Source of the DNA: Yamagishiella unicocca
Taxonomy: Eukaryota; Chlorophyta; Chlorophyceae; Chlamydomonadales; Volvocaceae
Assembly (NCBI GenBank): GCA_003116995.1
Contig: BDSL01000014.1
Coordinates: 62,001 to 126,000 of the forward strand
DNA: 64,000 bases
Reading direction: 5' to 3'
Shown in pieces: positions 22,792 to 34,937 of the stretch (the stretch's first letter is position 1; every line of letters starts with the position of its first letter). The translations under genes and the position numbers were made by a program. The notes under the pieces were generated by a model. The model was not told the DNA's origin. It searched no databases and saw nothing but the letters and a program-made list of their open reading frames with translations.

Positions 22792-25700
22792 ATGGCGTCT
22801 TCACCCGCATGCGGGAAATTTGACAAGGAGGGTGGACAGGCTGAGCGGGAGCGGAGCGACAGCAATATGTCAACAAGGAGCAGTGAGGAAACTACAGCCT
22901 CTGAAGAGCCGTCTCCCGCAGCGGGCCTCCGGCAGAAGGAGCTCCGGCCGAGTTCCGCTCAAGCGGCAAGTGGTGCGGCTGGAGAAACTCAAAAAAGGAG
23001 GGTGAGGCCCAGAGAGCTGGACTGTTTCTATGGAGCCGTGAAATGCCTTACATTGTTTTTAGTCTGATACAGAGGCTTAGCGGTTCCCATGTGCCGCCTC
23101 CCACCCGCAGCGCCGGAAAAGACCTGCTTGGGGCTTGGATGAGGAGAGCATATTGGCAGAGAAACACGCATTACATGGCAATGCGTGGATGTTAATCGCA
23201 AAGAGTCTACCTGGACGGACTCCAGGCGAAGTGAAGGTGCGCGGTCTCCAGCTGCCTAATAGGGTAATCCTTAGCGAAGAGTGCCTTCTAACTGCCTATG
23301 TTTCACCTGTCCTTAGATCGAATATATGCGCACGACGCAACAACCCACCGCACCGTTTCCCTGATTTGCTCATCAGTTTTCCTACTGGCATTGTTCTTGA
23401 TCGAGATGGCTGCACGGCCTGTGCTTAGAAAGCACGACATCGAGTATTAAAATTGAGGCCTGTCTATCGTAAATGCCCACGGGGGTCTGCTAGTCCGATT
23501 GTGCGGGCAGACGAGCGACTGCGATACTTTGGATAAGGGCCAGCGTCTTCCAGGAGTTTTGGAACTTCTCTACACGAAGGATTACAATGCAGTGCTTCTT
23601 ACACGTCGAGTATGTACGTTATCTCTGTGTGGTAATGGCCAACTGGTCGGAACCTTAGACAGTTGTCGAATGGCCAAGCCCCAGTGCGCGCACCATGGGA
23701 AACAATCGACAGATGGAGCATACGTCAGCATACAGCGCCCCGCTCGCGATGTCGGACTAAGAGGGACCTTACTATTGCTGTGCCAAGTGCGTATGCTTTT
23801 GCAATCCTGTCGTCAGATATGCGCACGGAAAGGCATTGTCTAGTATAAATGTTAAGAGGTTCATCCTTTGCACGTCGTAATGGTACCTCAGTTCTGGTCA
23901 TTTATGCTGCCTGGTGGTTATCGCCCTGTAGGGAGTCGATACTACAACCCATTTTGGTTTTTGGCACAAGCTTCCTAACAATAACTCCAAAGGTTAGCAT
24001 TTTGAATTACACAGAATTACATTCCCCGCTCCCTTGATCGGTGGCATCCACCCCAATCAAAACCAAGTCTATTCCAGCCCCGGGCGATTGGGACACCCCG
24101 GCCCCAACTGCCTTTACCATGAACTGTTCGATAACGAGAAGCACTATATCTATGAGAGGAAAGAAAAATCCATTTTGGAAGTTCGGTAGCAGGGATAATC
24201 AAGGGGAAACAGCCATACATGCTACATCTATATGTACAGCACGCAACGCGTCCATGCGTCGACTGGTCATAGTTGGCAACCTATCCATGAGCAAGGGCTG
24301 GGCATTTACCCATCCTTTAGTCAACTTGTCGTAAAATTCTGTTTCAATATGGAGCAGGTTCGAGCACGTTGGCGGGCAAATTTGTCGACCCCCAGATTGT
24401 CACACATACCCACAAGGCCCGGGCAGATAGCCTTCCCCCACGCAGCCGAATTCCATCTGAATGAATGCGGCATCGTTTGTGTTGTTCGTTGTGGGGTCAT
24501 ACATAACGGGGCGGGCACACCGTGCTGGAGGGGTTGGGCGGGATGACGAATCGTTTGGCCAGGCTAAGGTAGCCAGACGCTTAATGGCAGATGTTAAGCG
24601 AAGGCTCAGAAGCAGCAAGGAACTGTGGCGAGTACAACTGCGAGACAACCTAGGAAGCATCTAGTGTGAATTGACAAGGCAGCGCGTGACACACACGTGT
24701 GTGTATGTATGTGCTTTAAGCATCATCCGACCGGGCCTGTTGTTGGCCAGAGGCAGCTACCCTGCCCTTACGGAAAGACCGCCCGAAGCACTTTCCTATA
24801 TCTATGTATATATGCATGTATGTATGTGTATATAGGTGTATATTTATGTATATTTATGTATATTTACATATATGTATATATGTACATATATATACATATA
24901 CACATATACACATATACACATATACACACACATATATACACATATGCGGTCTGACCAATAGCGAAAATCCCCATCACAGGTACACGCGCGCAAATGACCT
25001 TCTGTTCCCCTGTTGGCGGACACCTCAGACAGGTATCGAAGCGCGGCATCACCCACGCATTCATTCGTGCGTGATGCCGCGCTATGCTATCGACGCTCGT
25101 ATGTGCGCCTCCAGCCCAGCACACACTCGGGCTGGACTGGACTGGACTGGGATTTCGTCTCGCTTTTCCCCTTTTTGCTCTCTCTCTCAATAAAGAAAGC
25201 CGCCATTGCGGCCCCCTTCCACACCCGATGCAGAACATCTACAACAGCACCCTCCGGGCGACTCGCCACGGCACCCGCTCGCTGCTCCGCGCCTACGTGT
25301 TAGCCGTACAGGGGCGAGAGCACGACGACGACGCCCGGCATCGGGCCTACAGCGGCGTCCTCCGAGCGCATGAAGAGGAGGCGCGGACTTCCGACGAGGC
25401 GGGGCCTGCGGGGACGTCCGCGGGGGCGTCCGCGCCGCAGCAGTCAGACATCAGTCCCCACACGCCCATGTCGGGGTCGCACCAGCCTGGCGCTGCCGCC
25501 GGCATGTTGCCCCCCGGTTCAGCGCGTGTGCACCCGTGGGCACTCGTGCCCCCCTTGAGACCGCACCTGAGTGACCGAAACCAAAACCAACACCGCCAAC
25601 AGTATCACCATCGGGAGCAACACTACTCTGAGCCGTCGCCGCCACCGCCGCTGCCGCCGATCATGATGTTGCAGCAGGGGCAGGGGCAGGGGCAGGAGCA

Positions 25701-28700
25701 GGGGCAGGGGCAGGGGCAGGGGCAGGGGCCTTGGCTGTTGGACGCGGGCGAGCAAGGGGGTCCTCAGGGCCCGGCGGCGTGGGGCGCTGGCCCTCGCCAC
25801 GGCAGGGACTCGGGCTCACGCGGCGGCGACATGGAGGCCCGGTCGGCGGCGCAATATGCCGCGGACGGTGGGTATCGCACCCTCGCCGGTGCAGACAGCT
25901 TTGGCGAGGAAGCGGGCTTGCACGGCGGCCCCCTGCGTGGCGTGCGCTCGCAGAACCAGCAGCCCTACTTCGGCGGCGACAGGGCAGCAGGGTTGCAGGC
26001 CCGACACGGAAGCTTTGACTCCCATCGGCAGGATTGGCCCCGCGGCGACGGTGGTGGTGCCTTCGGTGCGGCAGGGGCCAGAGACGATGACGCTGGTGGG
26101 CTGGCCATGGCCGGTGATGTAGCTCGCTTGCAGCAGCTCGCGCTACTCCTCGCCTGCTCGCAACAATATCAACAACAACAGCAGCACCAGCACCAGCTTC
26201 CCCCGGGAGACGTCGTCCGCAAACGACCTCCGCCCCTCCCCCTAGACTTTGTGGACGGCGGCCGCTACGACAGTGACAAGCGACCTCGACCCCAGGCGGC
26301 GCCATCCGATGCCAGTGCCCAATTCCACGGCAAGCCTTTCGACCTGCGGGATGAGCAGCCACCGGCTCGAGTGGGCTCGGCGGGCGGCCGGCCGCAGGGG
26401 CAGCTAATCCTTCCGCTGGCGCTGGCGCGGCGGGCCGGGGATCCCCAGCAGCTCCCGGAGCAGTCCTGGCGGATGGGCCACCAGCAGCTGCTACGAGAGC
26501 AGGGTGAGGAGGAAGAGGAGGAGGAGGATGCGCGGTTTGGGGGCCTCGATGATGACCCCGGCCTGAATGCGCGCCTGCGTCAGCAGGTGCTGCAGCTACA
26601 GCTGGAGCTGCAGCGGCTTCAGGGCGACAAGCAGCAGCAGCTGGAGCAGCAACAGCTGCAGCAGGTGCAGCAGCGGCTGGAGCTGCAGCTGCAGAGGCAC
26701 TATGCTGAGGCAGCGGCTACGGCGGCAGCCGAGGGTGAGGATGCGGAGGAGGCCACGGAGGGAGCCAGGGCGGCGCTGGGCGGCCGGACGCAGATCGGGC
26801 CCCCCATGTCCAACCTGCGAGAGAGCCTGTTGCGGCGCGGCGGTGGTGGCGGAGGCGGTGGCGACACGAGTACGGTGCTAATGCGCTCGGTAGGTCGCGT
26901 GGTGTGGGTGCTGGGGGCGCTGGGCAGGAGCAGCAGGGGGTTAAGAGGGAAGCAGCGCAGACGTTCGGACAGCGAGCAGTGCTAAGTGCAAGGTTGTGCG
27001 CATTTCGTGCGTGTCCGACGATGACATGGGTGAAGCCGGAAGGGCAGTGTTGCGTCCGGGGCAAGGCAACACGGCCTAACGCACCCATCCCTCGCCCTCC
27101 TCCCTACCTACGTCTGCAGTCGGACAGCCCAAACACTCCGGTTCTATGCTTCGCCGTGCCGGTCGGAAGCCTTGGCGGCAGCGCCGGCGCGGCCGGGGGC
27201 CGGCTGCACCAGCAGCACCAGCAGCAGCTGATGTCGCTTTTGGAGCCACCCCACACCCTTGCCAGCCAAGGCACCTTGTCACCCAGCGAGCTGGAGCCGG
27301 GCCAGCCTCATGATGAGCTCGCGGCCGAAGCCGCCGCATTCCATAAACGTCGTGGGGGCAGCGGCGGTGGCCGCGGCGAGGATTGGGCCGGCAGGGACAG
27401 CCCTGTCGCTAATCGAAAGGCTACACTCAAAGCCGCGGGAAGTGCACCGAGCCTCGCAGCGCAGGGCCTGGCGCTCGGTGCCGCCGGGTTCGGTGCCGGC
27501 GGCGAAGGCGGGGCTGCAGGCAGCAGCAACAGCCTGCGCTGGACTGCGGCCCTGGCAGCAGCGGCGCGGGCAGCCGCCGGAGTGGGACTCGGGCCACACG
27601 GCAGCGGCGACCAGCAGCCCATGCTTGTGCTGGGCGCGGGTGTGGATGCAGAGGCGGCGGCGCTCGGGGGGGCCGGGGGGTCCGGCCGTGTGAGTCTGGA
27701 CCTCAGTCAATTGGGCAGCAAGGCCTCAGGCGGGCAGCGCGGAAGGGCTCGATGCAGGGTCGCAGCGGCGGCATCGCTGGGCCGCGGCCGCGGTCCTTGG
27801 GGAGAGGAGGCCGGGGGCACGGGCGATGTCGGGGGACAGATGGACGCCGGCGGCCGCGCTATGTCGAGACCCCTGGCACTGGAGGCCCAGGAGGACCTGT
27901 TCAATCGGTTTGGAGCGGGCGAGGACGAGGGCGGAATGGAAGGGCGTCAGGCGGGAGGCGGCGGCGGCAAACAGTACGCTGGGAAGGATGCAGGTGAGGC
28001 GGGGATTTGGGGAGTTTGGGAAAGTGGCGGTGGAATTCCGGCGCATGGTGTGGGTCGCATTCGTGGGGAGGAGGGTGCCGTACTGCGTGCCCGGGGCTTG
28101 GGAACGCGGCCGTGATGATGTTGCCTGATCTCACCTAATCTGATGGACCTGTACGGGCTGTCATGTACGGCACGTACGACATTGAGCCCGGATCGCCTCC
28201 GCCGCGTTCTTCGTTTGTGGTGCGCCCGGCCCCTCACGCGCACGCAGCATTATCTTTCCAGGTCGACGTTATGCTGTAGGTCCAGGTCCTGCTTCCTGCT
28301 TCCCTGATATCCTGGTAGTCGTGGTTGTGCAAACGCGCCAGACACAACCAGTCGCAACGAACCACCTCTCGCTCCCCTTCCGCAGACGCAGAGGCTCCGA
28401 GCATCCTTGGCCACGAGCTGTTCCGTTACGGCAGGCTGCCGGCGTCCATGCCACTCGCCGCAGGCGCATTTGCAGGCGCACACGACCGGTCCCATGGCGC
28501 CCTTCACCGTTATAATAACGACGAGTACGGCGGTGACGTCGGCTACGGCGGTGGACACCTGCAAGATGCCCTCAACGACATGTATCCCATTGCCCAGCGC
28601 CGTGCGTACGACGCCGCAGCAGCGCTGGGCACGTTGAATTCGCAACTGATCCGTCTGCGCGGCGGTGGCGCCGGCGGCGGCGGCGGCGCGGCCTGGGGCG

Positions 28701-29011
28701 GCGCCGCTGCCTCACCGCGCATGGATTTCCGTACATGTGATCCAGAGCCTTCAGCCACGTTTGGCTTGCAGCAGTTGCTGCTGATGGCACAGCTGGCGGC
28801 GGCGGCACGGGCGGAGGTGCAGTGCGCGCCGCGGCTGCCGCTGCCGCTGAGGCCGCGAGCTGTCGCCGCATTTACGACGGAGGAGCAGGGTGCCGGCGAG
28901 GACGCTCCCCTCCGCTGGCCCCTCCGCCAGCGGACGCAGGTGCAGGGCAATTCGGGGCGGCGGCACCGTCAGAACGACGAGGATGAGGACGAGGCCGAGC
29001 GCTACCGCTAG
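22792..29011 (+). CDS. Large single-repeat MYB-related protein
   Basis: Five exons (22792-23001, 23111-23236, 25234-26889, 27120-27993, 28386-29011) join in phase to 1,163 residues. The MYB/SANT repeat spans about 71-125: W77, then W96 and Y115 at exact 19-residue spacing, with [13 protein letters not shown] followed by NIYNSTLRA. The repeat is cut by the 2-kb intron 2, and the two halves match only when joined. It resembles the third repeat (R3) of plant and animal MYBs, with Tyr replacing the third Trp. DNA binding and transcriptional control are inferred from the family. The rest is Gln/Gly/Ala-rich: a GQ run near residues 260-275 and a Leu/Gln heptad-like stretch ([17 protein letters not shown]) near 560. 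No R2 repeat is seen upstream, though a 5' exon could hold one. The start is the first ATG of the open frame. Confidence 0.85.
24790..24945. repeat. TA/TG-rich microsatellite in MYB intron 2
   Basis: Long runs of tatgtatatatgcatg, tatttatgtatat and cacatatacacat make up about 150 bases. This is simple sequence with potential to form hairpins. The short ORFs within it are Tyr/Ile repeats without meaning. Confidence 0.85.
25040..25083. repeat. 18-bp stem hairpin in MYB intron 2
   Basis: agcgcggcatcacccacg at 25040-25057 pairs with cgtgcgtgatgccgcgct at 25066-25083, with one mismatch and an eight-base loop. It lies 150 bases before the exon 3 acceptor. Confidence 0.75.
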
Positions 29012-29527
29012 TGGGTTCGGATGTATGGCTCGATGATGTTGTACTAGGGGCATTGGGCGGAACCACTGGCCGTTGGCCTCTACTAGGCTGGGCGAGATGG
29101 TCTTGTGGGCTGGCGGCATTGGTTGAGCCGGCTGGCGGCAGTGGGCGAGCGGGCTGGTGGCAAGCAGATGCACTTTGGAGTAGTGCGCCTGGTGTCGCCT
29201 GGTGTCGCCTCGATGAAGTGAGGGAGCTCGATTGGTCGGAATGGATCCAAAGCTTGTGCGGGGATGGATCGTAGCCGTATTGAGGTCCGTATTCTACCAA
29301 GATCGTGGGCGAGGCGCTGGGGTCGGCAAGGGATTGGAGTCAGGGTCCGCTACCTCAGGTTCGATGTCCAGTAGCAAGTGCGGGGGCGTTGGGGCCGAAC
29401 GACTGACAAGCAAAGGGGGCAAGCAAGACCCTGGGGTCAAGTACTGTACGGCATCGCATAGCAGATGGCATGTTCGTCGATCGTTGGTGGTGGTTAAGAT
29501 TGCATTCAACATATTGCATGCTTTGGG

Positions 29528-29532
29528 TGTAA
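29528..29532 (+). promoter_or_regulatory. Candidate TGTAA poly(A) signal of MYB gene
   Basis: This is the first TGTAA I see past the stop at 29009, giving a 3' UTR of about 520 nt, within the usual range for volvocine algae. Confidence 0.4.
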
Positions 29533-31210
29533 TGGAGGTTTGGAGCAGCATGCTGTGCATGCGGAGCGCCAAGGTGGTTGTGGCGCCTAATAGCGTCTTG
29601 CAGGTACTCTTCTTTGCGGGTGAGGGAGGGCGCATTGTGCATAGCCCCATGCTCGTACGCGGAGAAATTTACGGCATCGCCCCGTACGGTTGAAGCATTG
29701 CCGTACGCATTTTGGACCGTTCAGTTTGCTGAGCGTCCAGCAGGGTGTGCAGACCTGTATATGAGTGATACAAGAAAACCAAATACTACTATGCCAAGTG
29801 GGGATGAGTGGGGTCCTTCCCATGGGCTCATGATACGTCATGTCGGGTACGGCTCGCGAGCCCAGGCATGACGGCCCCCGTGGCTGCGCCTTCCTAGGCT
29901 GGGGGGGGACCTGAATGTCCACGTGGGTGGCAGGTGGGTCGCGATGGGCGTTGTGATGGACGGGCTTGGCAGGCATGCGGCTACTATCAGCGGCGATTAT
30001 GTGTCCTATCGACGTTGCGGTACGCTGGCTTCCTTATATTCTCCTCGTGGGCGGTGGTGTCAAGATGTTGAGAGGCACTAATTGTTCTTTTGGGAAGGGT
30101 CGGGCCCACAGCCACAGTCCTTGGGGCCTGCAGGCCAACAGATTAGAAGTTAGGTGACGGGGCAACTACCGTACGGCTATAGAATGGTGAGTCGTACTGT
30201 CGTGATGCAGTGTACGGCTCGCCACGTCCAGTCCTCACCTGCACTAGCTGGCTTATGTGACGCTGTGAATGGTCGCGTCGATGGTAAGTTCGCAACACAA
30301 CACTAGCTCTTTAGCGGTCTGTTGCGAAGGGTCGCTTTGGCTTTTATGGGACGAGTATTCATATAACGTGGCGCAACGTCAAGACAGGAACTTCGGCTGC
30401 GCCGTTTGCTGCTGGCGCGCGGTGGGCCTCCTGGGCGGTTCTAGGCGACCGTCGCTACGAGCAAGCGAGCGCTGCTCGGGCGACCCCAATTGGCGGCTGA
30501 CGGTCCGCAAAGGGATACGATTCATCGGCTGCTGTGGCCTCATAACTCCGTTTGCATGAGACAGCTGGTGGAAATCGATCGCCAATGCGAACGACTCTTT
30601 TGCGGTTATGGTACCTGGCCGCTTGTTGCGTATTGCCAGTACCGTATATGGCCACCGTAGGTTGTGATGCTATATACAGGCCGCCGTAGGTTGTGATGCT
30701 CGAGTCGGCGGCGCGGCGGCCGCCTGACTTCTTCACTGCCTGACGCGCGGAACCAGAGGCGTTGGAATTACCAGTCGTTGGCAATGCCCGTGGCCCCCCC
30801 GAAGGACCCCTCATACGTATCATGCGCCAAAGGTGGATGGGACTTCTTCAAGTGTTGTTAACGATGCGGGCCGCTGCCTGGTGTGGTACAAATACTTGTG
30901 AGCTTGCCTTGCGCCCAGACTGGCCCGGACTCCTCCAGAATTAGCATGCGCGCTGCCTGACGTTGTGCTTAGTGGATGGCGGTAGGGTATGGTCAGTTGC
31001 CTGCATGATTTAACCCTCCTGGTGGTGGTGGTTGGAGGGGGGCTGTATGTCGGACGTTGTTGTGGTTGAGGCCCCACCTCAGCTGTTAGGAAAGCGTCGG
31101 TCATGCTGCGCTTTTTAGGGCACCGAGAAGAACTTCGTGTATAACTTCTGGATGCGAAACGGCCTTCAGATTGCGCCTGCTAGTTACGGAATCATTATAG
31201 TAGTAGTAAC

Positions 31211-32868
31211 TGTTACAGTGGGTTCCAGACCAAAAGGCAGAATCACCGGGCTAACTAGGTTACATTTACGAACGGGCGCGGCCACGGCCATGTATGTCGT
31301 ACGATACCGTTTCGTGTCTTTCCGGATGCTCCAGGGGTGCCCCAGCTGGTCCGCGTCCGCAAGGCTTGTGTAAAGAACCGAGCGTGCGGTAGCTGCTCCG
31401 ACCTGGCGGGCTCCCCTCGTCTAAAATTTGCACCCGTTTGCCGTCGAGACGACTGTTTGTCCTGCTGTTGGGACAGGCATGAGCATGTCTGCACGCTGCA
31501 GCGTCCCACCGTCAACTAGGACCAATCGCAGCACCCGATTGGTTCCGCTTCCGCCGAGCCCCACGCATGATCCTGGCCTGCATACCTCCTAGACCAAGGA
31601 CACTTTGCCGGGGACATGTTTAGGCCTTACAAGGCCAGCGCAGCCCACCGTACGGCTTACCACAATGTAACTAACTAACTAGCTAAGGGATTATTCGTAC
31701 AGTGGGCTCAAGTTGCGGGCGCAGGACGAGGAATTTGCGGCTTGCGACCGCGTCGCTGAGCGTTGTTACCAGGCGTGAAGCTCAGGCAGGGCGAACAACA
31801 AAGACGACCGGATCAGTCCACGCCGTACTCCGTACGTCTGCCGTACGCCTGTTGGTGCGCGTCGACCGTGGCTGCCAATACCCATCTGACGCCTCGGCCG
31901 TCAGCACCCCGGCCGGCTCCCCACTCTTGGCTCTAGAGCGCACAGTAGTGTCTACTACTACTTCCACCGTCAACCGCGAGGGGTCTGAAGGAGGAAACTG
32001 GTGGCTCCTACCGCGCTGGCCACGCGGTCCTTGGTCGTACACGCGTTTCGGAGCCAATCGGCCAAACCTTCGTCGGTCTAGGAGCCTTTTGTGCTTCGTT
32101 GGTGGTCATGGCCATGGCTTGGCGCCACCCCGCTAAGCTGCTCGGAGGCTCGCGAATTTTCGGTCCACAAATGCGCAGGGAGTCAGCACATGTACTGCCG
32201 AGTCCGTCGCTGTACAGCACCGTGCAGGTTCGGCCGCGCCACGCGGGCGCTGCCTCACCTCAGGCAGTCGCAGGGGCCTTATGAATGCGCGCAGCTGCGG
32301 TCCACCAGGCACGACGATACAGCAAGACGGCCGACGAGGTAAACGCAGAGCTGCTGTTCACAGCAGCTCTGACGCTGTTGGCACATGGCGGCGGCAGTGG
32401 CGGCGACCAGCAAACGTAACCCGATCTGCGCAATCGAACGCCCTGACAAAGTAGGTATTGTTCTAACACTCCCATCCAAGCGCCACCATTTAGTAGGTAC
32501 ACCAACACTGCAATGTTTTGGACACCCGAATAGGGCCGGCCAGGCCTGGTCCATGGTCCATAGTGCCAAGCCAGACGTACGGCGGTTCCGCGCTGAACGT
32601 CGTACAAGGGCCGTCGGCGCATGCACCCATCTCGTTGTGCCACAGTTTAAAAGCATGACGGCCAGCCGCACATAAGGATCCAGAACGCCATGTATCTGCC
32701 CGAAACACCTGCTGTCGGCAGCATCGAAACACCTGCTGTCGGCAGCATCCCTGCTGTCAGCAGCATCGAAACACCTGCTGTCGGCAGCATCGAAACACCT
32801 GCTGTCGCGGCATCACGATGCGGCGACGCCCCAGGGTTCTGCCCTTTAGTCTGGAACCCACTGTAACA
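31211..32868. mobile_element. Non-autonomous TIR element
   Basis: The left end tgttacagtgggttccagac (31211) recurs exactly, inverted, at the right end (32849-32868). Similarity continues for about 14 more bases (caaaaggcagaatc against taaagggcagaacc). The interior has no frame resembling a transposase, so the element would be mobilised in trans. It includes a 24-bp tandem array at 32701-32814. No obvious target-site duplication flanks it. Confidence 0.6.
32701..32814. repeat. 24-bp tandem repeat inside the TIR element
   Basis: The unit cgaaacacctgctgtcggca plus gcat repeats four times, with one shortened unit (ccctgctgtcagcagcat) in the middle. Confidence 0.75.
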
Positions 32869-34937
32869 CGCGCTACCACGATGCGGCACCTATCCGAGGC
32901 AGCATCGCATCGGCACCTGGGGAGACGGCATTGAGTTGCGCATGGCGCAAATGGCGCGAGAGGGGTAACCCGCATCCCCATATATCCGCCCTAGATACCC
33001 ACCAGAGCGACCGGCTTGGAACAGTTACGGTGCGGCAATACGAGCAGCCGTTGACACACCGAAATAAGGCGGCCACAGCGGCGGTGTCTCACCGGCACTT
33101 CCGCATTTGGCGGGTCTCGGGCAGTATTGGATTCGAGCAAAGCTAAGAAGACGCCGCCGTGTAGATATGGTGCAAAACAGTGCAGGGCGGTGCAAGACGG
33201 TGCACGCGCTGTCTAAGAGCCCAACAAAAGCTCAACCCACAAATGGACGCCTTCGCAAAACATCACTCAAGCGCGTCCCATAAGAGGCAGTGGCGCCATG
33301 GAAAGCCAGCCAGGAAATACGGATGATGCCGTGCGTGGCATGCCGTGCTCTACTATGCTACATCATGTTCCACATGAATTTGCAAACCCAAAGGCAACGA
33401 GCGACATATCGGAAAGGCCGGCACCGCACCCAATTCGACAACCCACAACTACGGCAACCGTCGCTGCTATCAGTACAGTTTGGTGCTGCATCCTTCGTCG
33501 CACGGATAACGGACAAGAAGCCCCTAATAATTCACAACAGCCGCCACACGTCGAGCTAAAGATACCAAGCGCCTGCTGGCCCCACAACCACCACAACCAC
33601 CACAACCCGAAAACTTAGCCCGCTCTTCCGACCATTGCGCTACTATTTACTCCTACTTACTACTGTCGTGCTGTACAGTAGGCGCCTGTGCCCGCAACAG
33701 CCATCATGCACCTAAAGCGGCTGTCGGTCGGCGTAATAACCCAGTACAGTACCCGATGGCTACATGGGCCCGCCCCAGCGTCCTCACAGCAGCGCAAAAT
33801 AATGGTATCCACAATAACCGGTGGTGCGGGCATACCGGTATAGGGGCGGAGTCCGACCCTCAGTTCCCCACCCCCTTAATACACGCCAGGCTCCGGCCGG
33901 CGTAATAATAATATTATTATTATCCACAATCAACAATTTGTAAAAATATGTTCCAATTTGTATTCCTACACCTCCGCTGGGGCCCAAACGCACCCGTAGT
34001 CATTGCATGCCAACAGCCACAAGCATGCCACACGCCCACCCTGGGACCCTAGACCCTGTGCCGTACACCCGCGGAAACCCTTTACACCCGAAGAAACGCG
34101 GACCTCACCGACGCACCGGCAGGAACAATAGCTAATGAATGGAATGCAACACCCGGTTTGGCCGTCACTTCTGTGCAATGGTGCAAACATCCGTTGCGGC
34201 CATAGCGACTCGCCGTACAACCATGCTCAGCTAGGCAGCCCGCCAGCCAGGCACGAGTCAGCCCCCGACCAACTGGCCCTGCACGCGCCCGGGCTGCTCC
34301 CTCACACCCGCTAATCCTCGCGTCAACTTTGTGCCGTTCCCCTTCCCTTGCCAGCCCCCGAGGGTCACCGACACACAAAATCCGACTACTGCGCGCTTTC
34401 AAGACCGCCCCAACGTAATAAGTTGGGCAAACCCCCTGGAATGGCCGTTGGCAACGAATGCAGCGCTACCTTGGGGCCCACGCCGTTCGTCTTCCCGCGC
34501 GGTACGGCACCAAGGTCCTTCCTTCGTACGACAAGTCAGCCGCTACGCTCCAGGGCGCAAAACCCAGTGCTCTCCGCGCCTCCCACCCTCCTCGCGGAGC
34601 ACCTCTCCCCAGGTGCCCCCACGCCATCTCGTACGCAGACGCCTTCGGGGGACACGGCACTCCTTGTCGCGCCGGCGGGTGACCCATGGGTCACGTCCCG
34701 CCCGCGGCCTCACCAGCATGTAACCTGAGACGCGTGGTCAAACCTTCGCCTCCTCCCTAGATTCTCCCCCTCACTCCTTCGTTGCTCGGTCGGTGCACGG
34801 CTGCCCTCTCTGAAACCGCCCCGCCCCGCGCCGCCTCTCCCCGAACGTCTCCTAATCGGTTTTACTTTCCACTGCCGACCCACGGGTTTCTTCTCAAGCC
34901 CCGTAAGTGGCGTGTGCCGTGCGGAACCGGCTCGGCG

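Larger units (their letters stand above)
29012..34937. other. Intergenic region with a TIR element and short repeats
   Basis: No gene is supported over these 5.9 kb. It includes the MYB 3' UTR, frequent gtacgg/ccgtac motifs, a pair of direct repeats (ccgtaggttgtgatgcta) at 30651-30703, the 1.66-kb TIR element at 31211-32868, and the presumed 3' side of the NRT2 gene. An open frame at 33298-33618 begins MESQPGNTDD and has an ATG, but it lacks recognisable motifs or splice partners. Confidence 0.5.

Noticed and set aside
24804..25193. Tyr/Ile-repeat frame in the microsatellite
   Set aside because: Simple-sequence translation without start or conservation.
25084..25233. Start of the MYB long frame at 25084
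   Set aside because: Codons before 25234 are intron sequence; the MYB repeat is completed only by splicing from 23236 to 25234.
26904..27119. Upstream part of the open frame before MYB exon 4
   Set aside because: This is intron 3 (gtaggt donor at 26890, tgcag acceptor at 27119) read in a chance open frame.
31702..32136. 144-codon frame inside the TIR element as transposase
   Set aside because: No DDE or zinc-finger motifs and very short; the element is better called non-autonomous.
33298..33618. 106-codon frame MESQPGNTDD...
   Set aside because: ATG-started but Asn/His-rich at the end because of accacaacc repeats; no family resemblance or splice support.
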